From Paratrimastix pyriformis (taxonomy: Eukaryota > Preaxostyla > Paratrimastigidae), in NCBI GenBank assembly GCA_027972325.1, contig JAPMOS010000147.1:22500-86499 (forward strand): a stretch of DNA of 64,000 bases, read 5' to 3'. Both the position numbers and the translations under genes were made by a program. The notes beneath the pieces are model-generated. The model did no database searches. It saw nothing but the letters and a program-made list of their open reading frames with translations, and was not told where the DNA came from. This document shows, in pieces, positions 10,391 through 20,149 of the stretch; the first letter of the stretch is position 1; each line of letters starts with the position of its first letter.

Positions 10391-10894
10391 GGGACCGAAG
10401 ACGCGTCGGGAGGGGTATTTCCGCTCGGCCTTCAGTACTCCGATCTCCAGCGCCGTCTCCTCTGCCGACTCCCCGAGAGGTTGCTCAATCACCAACTGCT
10501 CCACGAAGTCCAGGGCGGACGACACGGATCTCCAACACCGCCGCCGCCAATACCAGTGAACTAACTCCGGCTTATTGGGCAATGAATTTGCTTTTTGCCC
10601 TAAAATTGCGCGGCATTCCAAACTCGAACTTGATGTGGCACGACGTCTTCGGGAATCACACCGAAACAAACCGTCTCTTTCTTCTCTTATATAAATTCTA
10701 CTCTGTGATTCATGGCAAACTCTCCGCTTCTGATGCTGAATCCATTGTATGGGACGATGTTCTTCCACAGGCTCAAGTACAACTCATGAGGCTTCGCCGA
10801 ACGGTGAAACACGCCCAACAAAAACAAAACGGTCAGTGATATTAAAAAGTGTACGTTGTTGAACTTTCCATGACATTCTCAGGATTCACCGAAG
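10391..10894 (+). other. Unrecognised sequence with one possible short exon or ORF
   Basis: This is the flank beyond the B1 end. A frame at 10,582-10,839 (85 codons, MNLLFALKLRGIPNSN...) has ordinary, non-repetitive composition and may be real coding sequence. It is followed at about 10,834-10,882 by a short AT-richer stretch that starts GTCAGT and ends CTCAG, which could be a spliceosomal intron. The splice phase does not join neatly to the next frame, so this is only a possibility. Confidence 0.3.
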
Positions 10895-11848
10895 TTGTCG
10901 TTGCGCAACAAATCGAAAGACCCAGCCGCACTGCTGACCGAGGGCTTCCTTTTTGCGGATGATGAAGAAACGGCCCGCACCGGAAAAGAGGTACCGGAGG
11001 AAATCCTCAGGCTTGACGAGACCGCCGAGCCCGCCAAAGCATCACTTCCGGCCAAGCGTATGAGTGTCGAAGGGGTGCGGGTGAATCCTCCGAGGCCACG
11101 AATGGGTCAAAGTCAAGCTGCGCCAGGCAAGAAGAAGAAAAAACCAACTCCTCCCAAAAAAGAAAAGCCAGCAGCGCCTCCGAAACCCACTCCCCGACCA
11201 GCCCCCTTGGCCCCCTCTCAACGGCCATCGTCATCCCCACCTGCGGTGGACGACGATGATAATGAAGACAGCGAAGACGATGACGGCGGGAAAGAAAAAC
11301 CAGCGCCTCCGAAACGACCAGCCCCCTCCCCCGCTCAACGGCCATCGCCATCCCCACCTGTGATGGACGACGATGATAATGAAGAGAACGAAGACGAAGA
11401 CGGGACAGAGCCACACGACGGGACAGAGCCAGACGACGACGACGGCGCTCAGAATGAACCGTATGTGCTCGTGCGCAACGAATCCTCTCAGGACGAATCC
11501 TTTCCGTCGGGCAAAGGTCTGTCACCCCAACCCTTCGTGCTTCTGGCCTGCCCCTTCCGGGGAACTTCCCACGGTGTTGCAGGTGCTGCCATGGGTGGAT
11601 GCCTCCGTGCCCTGCCGTTCGCCGTTGCCCCACCGTCAGCTCCTCTGGTCCCCCGTTCGCAGCAACCAGCCCCTCGCTCGTTCAGCCACTTCCAGCAACA
11701 ACCCCCTTGCCATGCAGCCTGGGCCTCTTCCTGCCGCGCAGCGCGTCGCACCGGCCAACCCGGCTGGTGCGGGGCGCCCGTTGGTGTGAACTCCCTGCCC
11801 CGCCCCCCCCCCCCCCCCCCCCCCCGCACCCCCAAATCCCTGATGTGA
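10895..11848 (+). CDS. Uncharacterised Pro/Lys/Asp-rich protein
   Basis: An open frame of 317 codons beginning at a TTG. The upstream in-frame sequence continues to about 10,883, so the true start is uncertain and an upstream exon is possible. Residues 60-180 are low complexity: Lys/Pro runs alternate with Asp/Glu runs (PAVDDDDNEDSEDDD, PVMDDDDNEENEDED) in two imperfect repeats of about 45 residues. The last 100 residues are Pro/Ala-rich and may be out of frame. No domain recognised. It could be a host gene or the ORF1 of an unrecognised element. Confidence 0.35.
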   Translation: MSLRNKSKDPAALLTEGFLFADDEETARTGKEVPEEILRLDETAEPAKASLPAKRMSVEGVRVNPPRPRMGQSQAAPGKKKKKPTPPKKEKPAAPPKPTPRPAPLAPSQRPSSSPPAVDDDDNEDSEDDDGGKEKPAPPKRPAPSPAQRPSPSPPVMDDDDNEENEDEDGTEPHDGTEPDDDDGAQNEPYVLVRNESSQDESFPSGKGLSPQPFVLLACPFRGTSHGVAGAAMGGCLRALPFAVAPPSAPLVPRSQQPAPRSFSHFQQQPPCHAAWASSCRAARRTGQPGWCGAPVGVNSLPRPPPPPPPRTPKSLM

Positions 11849-12434
11849 ACGCCCCACACACGGCACCCATACACAGCACCCACACATCACGCATACCTCC
11901 GCATATCTCAATCACCCCATGCCCTCCTCCCTCCACTCTCCCCTCCCTACCCCCCCCCCCCCCCCCTCGTCTGCTTCATCGGGCCTCTTCCACTGACGCC
12001 CAGCAGGCTCCTCGCCTCGGTAAGGTCCGCGGTTTTTGGGCTGTTGATTAAGCTTCTGTCATGTACATCGGCGGGGAATGTCCGTGCTTGGAGTCCACAC
12101 ACACACGGCGGCTCACACGGCGGCTCACACACGGCGGCTCACACACGGCGGCTCACACGGCGGCTCACACACACGGCGGCTCACACACACGGCGGTTCAC
12201 ACACACACGGCGGCTCACACGGCGGCTCACACACACACGGCGGCTCACACACACGGCGGCTCACACACACGGCGGCTCACACACACACGGCGGCTCACAC
12301 ACACACGGCGGCTCACGCACACCCGTTACTTCGTTCCTTCTTTACACGACACACACGGCGGCCCACACACACGGCGGCTCACACACACACGGCGGCTCAC
12401 ACACACACGGCGGCTCACACATACACGGCATTTT
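11800..12434 (+). repeat. C-tracts and a (CACACACGGCGGCT)n minisatellite
   Basis: Poly-C runs occur at about 11,801-11,824 and 11,949-11,968. From about 12,099 to 12,425 a 10-14-bp unit, CACACGGCGGCTCA with a variable number of CA steps, is repeated more than 20 times, with one break near 12,320-12,350. All three frames are open because the unit length varies, giving spurious Thr/His/Gly-rich proteins. Confidence 0.85.
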
Positions 12435-12626
12435 CTCCCTTACTCCCAACTCTGATCCCCCCCACATCCTCCACACCCGGCCCTGTCGTCGCGTTCTACA
12501 CTGTCGTTCGGCCTGCCCTGGTCGTTCGTCTACGTTCGTGGTGTTCCGCCCCGTTCCGTCGTCCCGCCCCGTCGTCCCGTCCCGTTTGTCCTGTCCCGTC
12601 GTCCCGTCCCGTCGTTCGTTACGTCG
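12435..12626. other. CCCGTCGT-type low-complexity sequence
   Basis: Imperfect repeats of CCGTCGTCCCG type. No gene seen. Confidence 0.5.
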
Positions 12627-12831
12627 ATGCGTGTGTGTGTGTGTGTGTGTGTGCTATACTATTCTGAGATCTGAAACCAAACGAAAAAATCGAATGAAAC
12701 AGAAACCAGAAAACCGAAACCCAGCCGAAGCTGGCGGGTAAGATGCCCTCTGCACCCCACCGAGGGGAGGCAGCACAGGAGAGCATCGGGGGAGAGAGTG
12801 AGACTGGAATACCGCAGAGAGACACAACCGT

Positions 12832-13437
12832 TCAAACATGGGGACGAAGGGGCGAAGAAAGGACGGGAAAACCAGAAGAAAGTGACGAGGGAAGCGAAAA
12901 AAGGAAACCAAGATGACAGTTAGAACGAAAAGTACTCATTGCGCCAGCCCGAGGGGGGTCTGGACCCCATCCACCAACTATCGAGCGGTATGATAGTTTG
13001 GGTCCCTCGATCCATCCCCCCCACTCGCGATGCACATCTCCCAAAATCCCACGGTTGGCAACTGGAGAAAGATCGCGGGGGCCAATCTTGCGAGGCGGGG
13101 CCGTAGCAGGGTCAGGCGAAGCAGCAGCGCGAGCCACAGACACAGACACAGGCAACAGAGACACACCAGCACGGAAAGGGACAGCAGGGACAGCAGGGAC
13201 AGCAGGGGCAGGGGCAGGGGCAGGGGCAGGGGCAGGGGCAGGGGCAGGGGCAGGGGCAGGGGCAGGGGGGGGGCACAGGGGCAGGTGATGGCGTGGGTGC
13301 AGCCCGAGCAAAAGGATTCGCAGTGGGGGCGGGCGGGCGTGGTGCCGAAGGTGCCGCAAACGGATTGGAAGGAGACTTGGACCGCTCCTTCTTGGCGGCT
13401 GGGCGGTGATCGCCATCGATAGGTGACGGTCCCTCAC
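12832..13437 (-). CDS. E-element protein, 3' part, with Pro-Ala repeat
   Basis: An open frame of about 201 codons. A PAPAPAPA run comes from the GGGGCA hexamer array, followed by a conserved C-terminal block (WGGWIEGPKLSYRS) shared with E2 (WGRWIRGPSKLSYRS). No enzyme motif is present. The pattern of basic and Pro-rich linker plus one conserved motif fits a nucleic-acid-binding ORF1-like protein. This is inference, and the start is missing. Confidence 0.3.
   Translation of the reverse strand: MRDRHLSMAITAQPPRRSGPSLLPIRLRHLRHHARPPPLRILLLGLHPRHHLPLCPPPAPAPAPAPAPAPAPAPAPAPAVPAVPAVPFRAGVSLLPVSVSVARAAASPDPATAPPRKIGPRDLSPVANRGILGDVHREWGGWIEGPKLSYRSIVGGWGPDPPRAGAMSTFRSNCHLGFLFSLPSSLSSGFPVLSSPLRPHV
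13185..13285 (+). repeat. (GGGGCA)n hexamer minisatellite
   Basis: About a dozen near-perfect GGGGCA units, preceded by GGGACAGCA units. It encodes the Pro-Ala run of E1 on the minus strand. Confidence 0.9.
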
Positions 13438-15493
13438 GGGAGGCGTGGGTGGAAGGGTAATTATGGCCCCTCTGACGACGCATGATATCCAGACAATACT
13501 GGGGGCTTTGCCGGACGGGAAAGCGGCTGGCCCGGATGGAGTGACGGCGGAGATGGTCCATGCTTGTCAGGACGAAATTAAGGAGTGGTTGGGGAGGCGA
13601 TACAACGAGATGTTGGAGAAGTCTGAGGTTCCTGAGGAGCTGAAACTCAGCTCGGTCTATATGGCAACCAAATCGCAGACGGAGCATCCGGGGGATCCGG
13701 CCGGTAGAAGGCCTTAACTTTAATACAGGTTTTTTTGAAAGGACTGCAGGTAGTGATTGCCTCGAGATTTCAAGACTGGTGCGTTGAAAAAGGGGTATTC
13801 GGGGCGGAGCAGTTTGGTTTCCTGAGGGATCGGAGGATTGAGACGCCTATTGCCGAGATTTTGGGGGTGTTGACGGACTCGAAGATTCTGGGAGGTAAGG
13901 AGTTCCACATGTGCGCGCTAGATATAAGAAAGGCCTATGATACAGTTGACATGGAGGCGCTCAGAAGGGGGTTGGGAAGGATGGGGTGGAAGAGGAATTT
14001 GTCAGGTATGTGGACAGCTTGTATGAGGGGAGAAAGGCGCGTGTGATCACGGGGTACGGGTTGACGGATAGCTATGACATTGAGAGAGGAATTAGTCAAG
14101 GGGACCCGTTGTCCTGCCTGCTGTTTATCTCCTTCATGGAGGGAGTCTTGGCGGAGGTGAGACGACAGGAGGGGGGCTATATTCTGGATAGCGGCAGGAA
14201 GGTAAAGGTGTTGGCATTTGCGGACGATATTATGTTGGTGACGAGAACAAGGGAACAGATGGTCCGCTTGGTGAATACGGTAAGGCGGAAAGTGGAAGAG
14301 GCTGGTATGGAGCTGTCGTGGAGCAAGTGTGACTACCTGTGTGGCGGGGAAGGGGAAGACGGACTTGGATCTGGGAGAGGGTCGGAAGATCAGAGTGCAG
14401 CAAAGGGTGGAGCAATTCGGTATCTTGGGATATGGATAGATGAGGAGATGAACATGAAGGTCAACACGGAGAAGGTGATCCAGAAAATGTGTGGGCGACT
14501 GCACAGGCTCATGGACAAGAAGGTCCCTCCGAGGTTGATGGTGCAAATGATTAATGAGTGTGTCTCGACTTGCCTACAATACACGGCGAGGCAGTGCCCA
14601 ATGCCGACAAGGGACTTGGAAACACTGAAGCAGAGATATGCGAGGGTGTTCAGGGAAATCGGAGGTTGTATTGGGAAATGCGACCCGGCAGAGGTGCTGT
14701 TCTTTCCGGAGGAGGAAGGGGTATGGGGCTGAAGGACCCGATTGATGTCCATGATATGATGGTGATGACACAAATTCTGGGGAGGATGGCGGACGAGCAG
14801 GGTGTGGAGTGGTGCTGAGGGAGGAGATCGCGCTGCTGCAGAAATTGTGGACGACGCGTGAGCCGCTGTTGGATGATGCAGGGAAGTGGGTGAAGATGCA
14901 CGGGCAGGAGAAGATGCCGGGGGTCGTGATTGGGGCGTTGCAGGTGATGCACAGGAGAGACATGGCGATCCTGAGGGACGGTGAGAAACTGAAGGAGGAA
15001 GTGAAGTACGGCATGCCGACGACACTGGAAGAGATGGCGGAGCCCTGCAAGATAACAAAGAAGCACAGACAGACCCTCATGAAAAGGAAGATTCGGAGTG
15101 TGGCGGACCTCATCATAGGGGGAAGATTTCATTGGAAAGGGGTGATGCCGCAGTATGTGGAGACGATCAAAAAGCGGGTGTGTCTGTATGGTAACAGGGT
15201 GAGTCCGGACTATCTGCAATTGGCGAGGCGGATTCGGGAGGAGGAGTCGGCGGAGGAGGGGCGGAAGAGGCGGAGAGTGGGGAAGGAAAAGGAGGAAGGC
15301 AATGCAGATAAGGGGAATGAAGGAAGGAGTGAGGGGAGTCGGGGGGTTGGGGCGGTCGGGGGGGAAGCGAAACCAAGAGTCAAGAGGCAAGCAAAGTTGC
15401 AGTGCGTCGGGGGGAAGGTGGCAGTGGTGAAACAGAGGAAACATGGGAGGGAGGATGGGGTGGGAAAGGGGGAGAGTAAGAAGGGAAGGAGCG
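13438..15493 (+). mobile_element. LINE (non-LTR) retrotransposon fragment, LINE1
   Basis: Matches LINE2 (57,710-56,890 and 54,685-53,447, minus). It breaks off at 15,493, where element C3 begins, and this is the same LINE position at which C2 interrupts LINE2. No endonuclease domain is present. Confidence 0.85.
13445..15493 (+). pseudogene. LINE reverse transcriptase (frameshifted, 3' part missing)
   Basis: RT motifs in order: LPDGKAAGPDGVTAEM (about 13,508), EQFGFLRDRRIETPIAEI (about 13,810), LDIRKAYDTVD (about 13,918), GISQGDPLSCLLF (about 14,092), the catalytic AFADDIMLV (about 14,215) and IRYLGIWID (about 14,415). A thumb/connection region continues to 15,493 and ends in a Lys/Glu-rich tail. 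Frameshifts occur near 13,715, 13,985, 14,350 and 14,735-14,820. The one near 13,715 (GGCCTTAAC) is also present in LINE2. The missing RNase H and C-terminal region are represented in LINE2 at 30,034-32,463. Confidence 0.88.
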
Positions 15494-15665
15494 TTCTCCT
15501 TCACGAGTTCGGAGAACGAGGGACAGCCTTCGTGGGATAGCCCCAAACAAACCCAAACCAAGAAAGAGTGAACACTTGCACAGCAAGCACGCAAAACGGC
15601 ACTGACATCCAAAAATTTTATCAAAAGAATTTGACATGTCATGTCAGTGCCGGCAGTCGACTCGT
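15494..15665 (+). repeat. Family C terminal repeat (5' copy in C3)
   Basis: Same block as 53,277-53,446 in reverse. It includes GCACGCAAAACGGCACTGAC and the GACATGTCATGTC palindromic stretch. Confidence 0.85.
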
Positions 15666-16104
15666 CCTTTTGCGCACTAAGCAAATCGCAACGCAATCCT
15701 TTATCCCGGAGTTCTCTATTTTCTCGGTCCTCTCGGACTCATTTTTCATAGCTTATTGGGAACTCTGAAGTCAAAGAAAACTGCATCATTATTGTCCTCG
15801 GGAGCGGGGGTTTGATGATCGACCTCATCTGTTTTGACAATGTCGCTTTCAAGCTTCAACGAGCTCTGGAAAAGATCTGCGCTCTGCTTGGGAACGGTGG
15901 GCGGTGCCCTTTGGCTCACGCGCACTCGCTTCCGCGCCACTTCGGTGGTGCATTATCGCGACCTCCCGCTCATGTATCAGTTGGCACTCGGGGTTTCTTC
16001 GGGGTCCCCCCCGCAGTTGTTATCCTCGTGCTTTTGTTCGTCGTTTGCCGGCTGAAACGGACTTGTGACCCGCTGGGTCTTGTGAGGTGATTGGAGAATG
16101 ATCG
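15666..16104 (+). other. Family C 5' region, no confident gene
   Basis: The sequence is conserved with 52,838-53,276. A 92-codon frame (15,812-16,090) and a 73-codon frame (15,834-16,055) overlap. Neither has a recognisable domain, and the strand of any product is unclear. Confidence 0.45.
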
Positions 16105-16117
16105 GAGGCCCCGGCCT
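16105..16117 (+). repeat. Target-site duplication of E2, left copy
   Basis: GAGGCCCCGGCCT, repeated directly after E2 at 17,545-17,557. The unoccupied site at 52,825-52,837 has it once. Confidence 0.88.
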
Positions 16118-17544
16118 TCCCCCGGCATTGGCGTCCTTTTGAATTCAAATCCGAGCGTCCCGTTGGATGGAAATCTGCTCGGAAAATGACGATCTTGATG
16201 GAGACGTCAGCAACTTCGTCATGATGCATGCCGAAATTAAACGCAATGATGATCCGTTTCTGCGCTTCCTGAACCGCGACATCTCTGAAAAGCATCTCCG
16301 CTATACGGATCTGGACAGCGATTTCAAGGTGCTTACGCAAAAGATGCTTCCTGAGCTTGCGAAATTGTTTGGGTACATCACTGTTCACAAGCAGCGGGTC
16401 GTCTCCAGAGCATTGCTGAAGACGATCGTTGAAATGCTCGGCAGCCTCGAGCGAGAAATGCTCGTTTCGTCTATGACTGACTTCTTTTATCAAGTGCTTG
16501 GCTCTGTCACGTGGCATGCTGGACAATCGGACTTGGAGAGTATCTCATCGGAATCGTCCGAGGAGCTCCCAATGAGTATGCGTTTTGGTGGTCCCGCAGC
16601 CTCATCCAACCGCTCTTTGAAACCGTCTGATTCGTCACGTCACACAACCTCAATGAGTGGGTGTCGGCCGCATCATGTATCACCACCCCACCCCGTCAAT
16701 TGGGTGGAGGTCCGCCACACCCTCGCAGCCCTCCTTCTCCGAAGTCGCTCTCGGGCTCCAAGAAAGGACGGGCTGCCAACCCTTGAGGTCACCACTGTGC
16801 ACCCCTGCGGTCCCGGCCCCTTCGGGAACCCGTTTGCACATCAACCGGCGGCGCCCACCGCCCCGTCCACCCCGGTTCCTGACCCAGTGGTCGCCAAGCC
16901 GCCTGCGAGCTCCCGCACCCCAGCCCCAGCCTCGGCGAAGGGGTGAGCCCGGAGGCAAGAAGTCGATCGCCCCTGCAGTGGGTGCCCCTGCCCCTGCTGT
17001 CCCTGTTGTTGTGCCCCCTTGTCTGTGTCTGGCCCTGCCATGGCTGACACCAAGGCGCCTGATCCCGCTGCCGTGGCGCCGGCTGCTTCCGCTGCTGTTC
17101 GCAAGATTGGTGCCGCCGACCTGGTCCCCAGCCGGGGGGATCATGATGTGGGGAAGGAGCCAGTGTGGGGACGGTGGATCAGGGGACCATCCAAGTTGAG
17201 CTACCGGTCATTCCGGTGCTGGTGGATGGGCAGTAGCCCCCCCTCAGGCTGGCGCGAGGAGTGCTTCTCGTATTAACTTTCGTTTTCTTTTTTCTGTTCT
17301 TCGGTCCCCCCGCCCCCTCATTCTGTCATGTCCTCTTTGTTCCATTTTGTATGCGAGTTGATGTTTCCTTGCGAGTTTCCAGTCTCTCTCTTCCTCCCGA
17401 TGCCCCCTGTGCACCTTCCCCTGGAGGGAGCGCTGGGTGCTTTTACCACCGGCTTCGGCCGGACCAACGGTTTTCATTCACTATTTCTCAGTTCGATTAT
17501 GTCGTGCTGTTTAGGTGATTGAATAGTATAACACACACACACAC
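16118..17544 (+). mobile_element. Non-autonomous LINE-dependent element E2 (complete)
   Basis: 1,427 bp between 13-bp direct repeats, ending in (AC)n (17,529-17,544). It has a 48-bp leader, an ORF1-like frame, and a 3' end with hairpin CCGGC-TTCG-GCCGG (17,449-17,462) followed 67 bp later by GAATAGTATAACAC. It has no RT. Target duplication plus a microsatellite tail indicate target-primed reverse transcription, so it must borrow an RT, most simply that of the LINE in this window. Confidence 0.8.
16167..16946 (+). CDS. E2 ORF1-like protein, unknown
   Basis: 259 codons from ATG 48 bp inside the element. The first 130 residues have balanced, probably helical composition (LRFLNRDISEKHLRYTDLDS, LPELAKLFGYITVHKQRVVS). 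The rest is Ser/Pro-rich, probably frameshifted. The conserved C-terminal block shared with E1 (WGRWIRGPSKLSYRS) lies in another frame at about 17,165-17,215. No domain recognised. It may be a nucleic-acid-binding ORF1. Confidence 0.4.
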   Translation: MEICSENDDLDGDVSNFVMMHAEIKRNDDPFLRFLNRDISEKHLRYTDLDSDFKVLTQKMLPELAKLFGYITVHKQRVVSRALLKTIVEMLGSLEREMLVSSMTDFFYQVLGSVTWHAGQSDLESISSESSEELPMSMRFGGPAASSNRSLKPSDSSRHTTSMSGCRPHHVSPPHPVNWVEVRHTLAALLLRSRSRAPRKDGLPTLEVTTVHPCGPGPFGNPFAHQPAAPTAPSTPVPDPVVAKPPASSRTPAPASAKG

Positions 17545-17557
17545 GAGGCCCCGGCCT
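17545..17557 (+). repeat. Target-site duplication of E2, right copy
   Basis: GAGGCCCCGGCCT immediately after the (AC)n tail. Confidence 0.88.
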
Positions 17558-17943
17558 CCCACCACCCCTCTCGGGTCTGTGTTGATCCCTGGTATTTGCT
17601 CTTCCAGAAGAGACAGACGTGAAAAACTCTGTTCCTTGTTCTCAAATGAACGAAAACAAACAAAAACCAGCACGAAGAAAGAACAAACATTACCGTTTTT
17701 TATACAGACTGCTTGCAGCTTTGAACGTGCTGGTTTGAACTTGGGTCCTCATTTCACACCCGAGGACACGTCTGGTGAAATGCAGTACTGTGGCTGCAGT
17801 TTTGTATTCGATTTCTTCGAACGGCTGCTCGTTTTCACGGGCGCTTCACTCCAGCGCTGCATGCGAGAAATACTCATTGCGAGGGCTCCGATGAGGCGTC
17901 TCTTTGAGGTCTTTGATTGGTTTACCACAAAGACGACACGTTC
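17558..17943 (+). other. Family C segment between E2 and B2
   Basis: Inverted match of 52,438-52,824. No gene seen. The junction GACGACACGTTC with B2 at 17,943/17,944 pairs with the empty site at 52,437/52,438. Confidence 0.6.
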
Positions 17944-18080
17944 GCGAGGAATCATCGAGACTCTTCTTCTTCCCAAACCCCCAGGAAAATAGACATCACG
18001 TCAGGCAACGCAAAAAGCGGCACTGACCACAAATAGAAAGAAATTCCATGTCAGCTGACACGGATCGTGTACCCTGCCCT
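17944..18080 (-). repeat. Family B 3' inverted terminal repeat (B2)
   Basis: Begins GCGAGGAATCATCGAG, then CTTCCCAAACCCCCAGG, GCGGCACTGACC and TGTCAGCTGACA. It pairs with 26,401-26,560. Confidence 0.88.
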
Positions 18081-18403
18081 TGCGTAAGCACGTCAAAGGG
18101 GCCGGGCACCACTCCGGAAGGTGTGGTCAGGCCCAGACGCATCCCAAAGAAAGAATGTAGAGAAGAAAGACGAGAGAGACAAAACAAAAGAGGCTTTCAA
18201 AGATTGATCAAACATCGGCACAATAAAATTCAACTTCTCCTCCCCATGAGCCGCCGAAGCTCACCCCGGTAAGCATGTGTCTGCGGAGGGAAAGAGGAGG
18301 GTGGAGAAACCTCCGGCTTACCAGGTCACGCAAAAAATCAGGAAAAAATACAGAGGGGGCGAAGCCTCAGAAAAAGACCCCCGGGGGACGAAGTGCCTTC
18401 CAT

Positions 18404-18913
18404 TCACTTCTTCCCCCCCTCCGCAGCAGACTCCTCAGCGGAGCTCTTGCCACGGGCAGAAGAGGCGGCCGAAAAGAACTTGCGGCCGCCACGGCCACGG
18501 CCACGGCCACGGCCACGAGTAGCACCCGAGACCATCCTCGGGTCGCGCCTCGAACAGCAGAGCCTCCGCGTCCGCGCGACGAGACCCAATGTCCACTGCG
18601 GCCGCGGTGGGTGTTGGAAACGACCACCCTCGACCCATCTTCCAGAGTGAAGAGGCGCGTAGCGGCCTTGGGGTGATCGTAGCCCTGCTTGGTCAGACGC
18701 CGGTTGGCGTTGTAGACCGAGAGTTCCTTGCCCGGGTCCAGCGCGAGGGCTGTGTGCGGGCGAGTGTGGTTGTGTTGTGACAGAGGGGGAAAGGTAACAT
18801 GACCTGTCTCCCTCCCACCCTTTGCTCCTCAAAATGGCAGGAAGAGCAAAGGTGGTGTCGGCAGGCTCAGGAGGTGGTGAGGCAGTGGGGCTGTAAGCCA
18901 TGTGGTGCTCCAC
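18404..18913 (-). pseudogene. Family B 3' Arg/Gly-rich protein (B2 copy, middle frameshifted)
   Basis: Same start (MEHHMAYSPTAS) and same end (SAEESAAEGGKK) as at 9,415-9,927. Between about codons 33 and 130 the frame is displaced by compensating indels, giving an out-of-frame middle. The RGRGRGRGG stretch is retained. Confidence 0.6.
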
Positions 18914-18941
18914 GCCACCAGGGAGGCGGGTGGGAGTATTT

Positions 18942-19056
18942 CTGGGGTTTGGGAAGAAGAAGAGTCTCGATGATTCCTCGCTTCAGCCTCGGAGCCTCGG
19001 CGAACGAGTAATCAATCTCGACGACCTTCATCTTCCCAAACCCCAGGAAAATAGAC
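18942..19056 (-). repeat. ICR of family B (copy B2)
   Basis: GGAATCATCGAG-type and CTCCGAGGCTGAA-type end sequences lie head to head between TGGGGTTTGGGAAG and CTTCCCAAACCCC. Counterpart of 9,270-9,385. Confidence 0.88.
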
Positions 19057-20149
19057 AGCATGCCAAAGGAATCACACTGCCTCCCAACTCGTGCCTGCCA
19101 AAGGGGGGAACCCCTAGAGGTCCCCCTTGTCAGGTTCAGCGGCCCCGACATTTCATGAGGTTTGCCACTGAACCGACCCGCCAACAGTGCCTCGTCGAAG
19201 CGATCCGTGACTCCTTCCACTGTGCGACCATAGTGCATTTGGTAGGTGCTGGACCTGGAGCTCCAACGATACCTGGTCAGAATCTGTGGCAGTGGAATGC
19301 CCAGTGCAGCGGCTTTCGACGGGGCGGCTGAGCGAATTGAATGGGCACCCCACTGCAGGGGAATGCCTGCCACCGTCATCGTCGAACGCACGCAGTTCCG
19401 GATCCAGTCTGCCGAGATGGCTTTGCCCACCCTGCACTTCACTGAATTATCCCGTGGAAAGACAAAGAAGGTGTCCGACACTGCCTGACCCGCAACCGCT
19501 GGTTCCGTCGGCCGCTTGGTCAGCCACTGTTTCATGGCGCAGTGTAGGCACAGTGGGTTGTCGGGAGCCCCGACCACCTGGACCCATCGAATCTTGGTGT
19601 TGTGTGTCTCCTTCGGGCACACCTTCAGCCGAACTGAGTGCTCGCACCCCGGCTGGCCGAACTCAAAGCGTGAGTCGGAAAAGAGATCGAGGTTGTGTCC
19701 ATGACCCTCAACCCCGCGATCTCCAACAAGCTGGCGACTTTACCAATGAGCCGATTTTGGTCAAGGGTCGCATTGTCAGCCCATTCCCCCTCGAGCAATT
19801 TCAAGAGGTCTGCTAGGTCCCAGATCGGACCGAGGTCTTTGCCCCCAGCCGGTTTGTCCTTCCCGATGCCGGTGACGACTTGTTTCACCAGTTTGCCTTC
19901 CGGTGATAGAGGGTGGCCACTCATGGTGAAGTACATGGACAGTGCTGAGCGACGTGCCCCTGCCGAGCCCGAGCTGAGGTCCCTCTCCATGGCCTCATCC
20001 GCAATGAACGAGGCGACCTGGACCTCATTCTGGTCGGTCGCCTCCGTGATCGGAGCCAGGTCTTTGAGCGCGCACCACTCTTCATAGCGGCGAATGATGT
20101 GTGAGTATTTCTTCGAGGTTTTCTCTGCCAATGACCTCTGAATGAAATA

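Larger units (their letters stand above)
12627..13437 (-). mobile_element. Short non-autonomous LINE-dependent element E1 (5' truncated)
   Basis: The 3' end is a (GT)n run at 12,627-12,651 (an AC tail on the minus strand), preceded by AGAATAGTATAGC and a hairpin CCAGC-TTCG-GCTGG (12,721-12,734). The coding-like part contains a segment related to E2 (both encode LSYRS after a W-I-x-GP motif; 12,990-13,060 here, 17,170-17,230 in E2). It abuts LINE1 at 13,438. No target-site duplication was found for this copy. Confidence 0.6.

Noticed and set aside
10834-10882. A 49-bp spliceosomal intron (GTCAGT...CTCAG) joining two exons
   Set aside because: The donor and acceptor phases do not connect the two neighbouring open frames, so it is mentioned only as a possibility.
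12044-12741. Thr/His/Gly repeat proteins
   Set aside because: All three frames of the CACACGGCGGCT array are open; this is repeat-driven, not coding.
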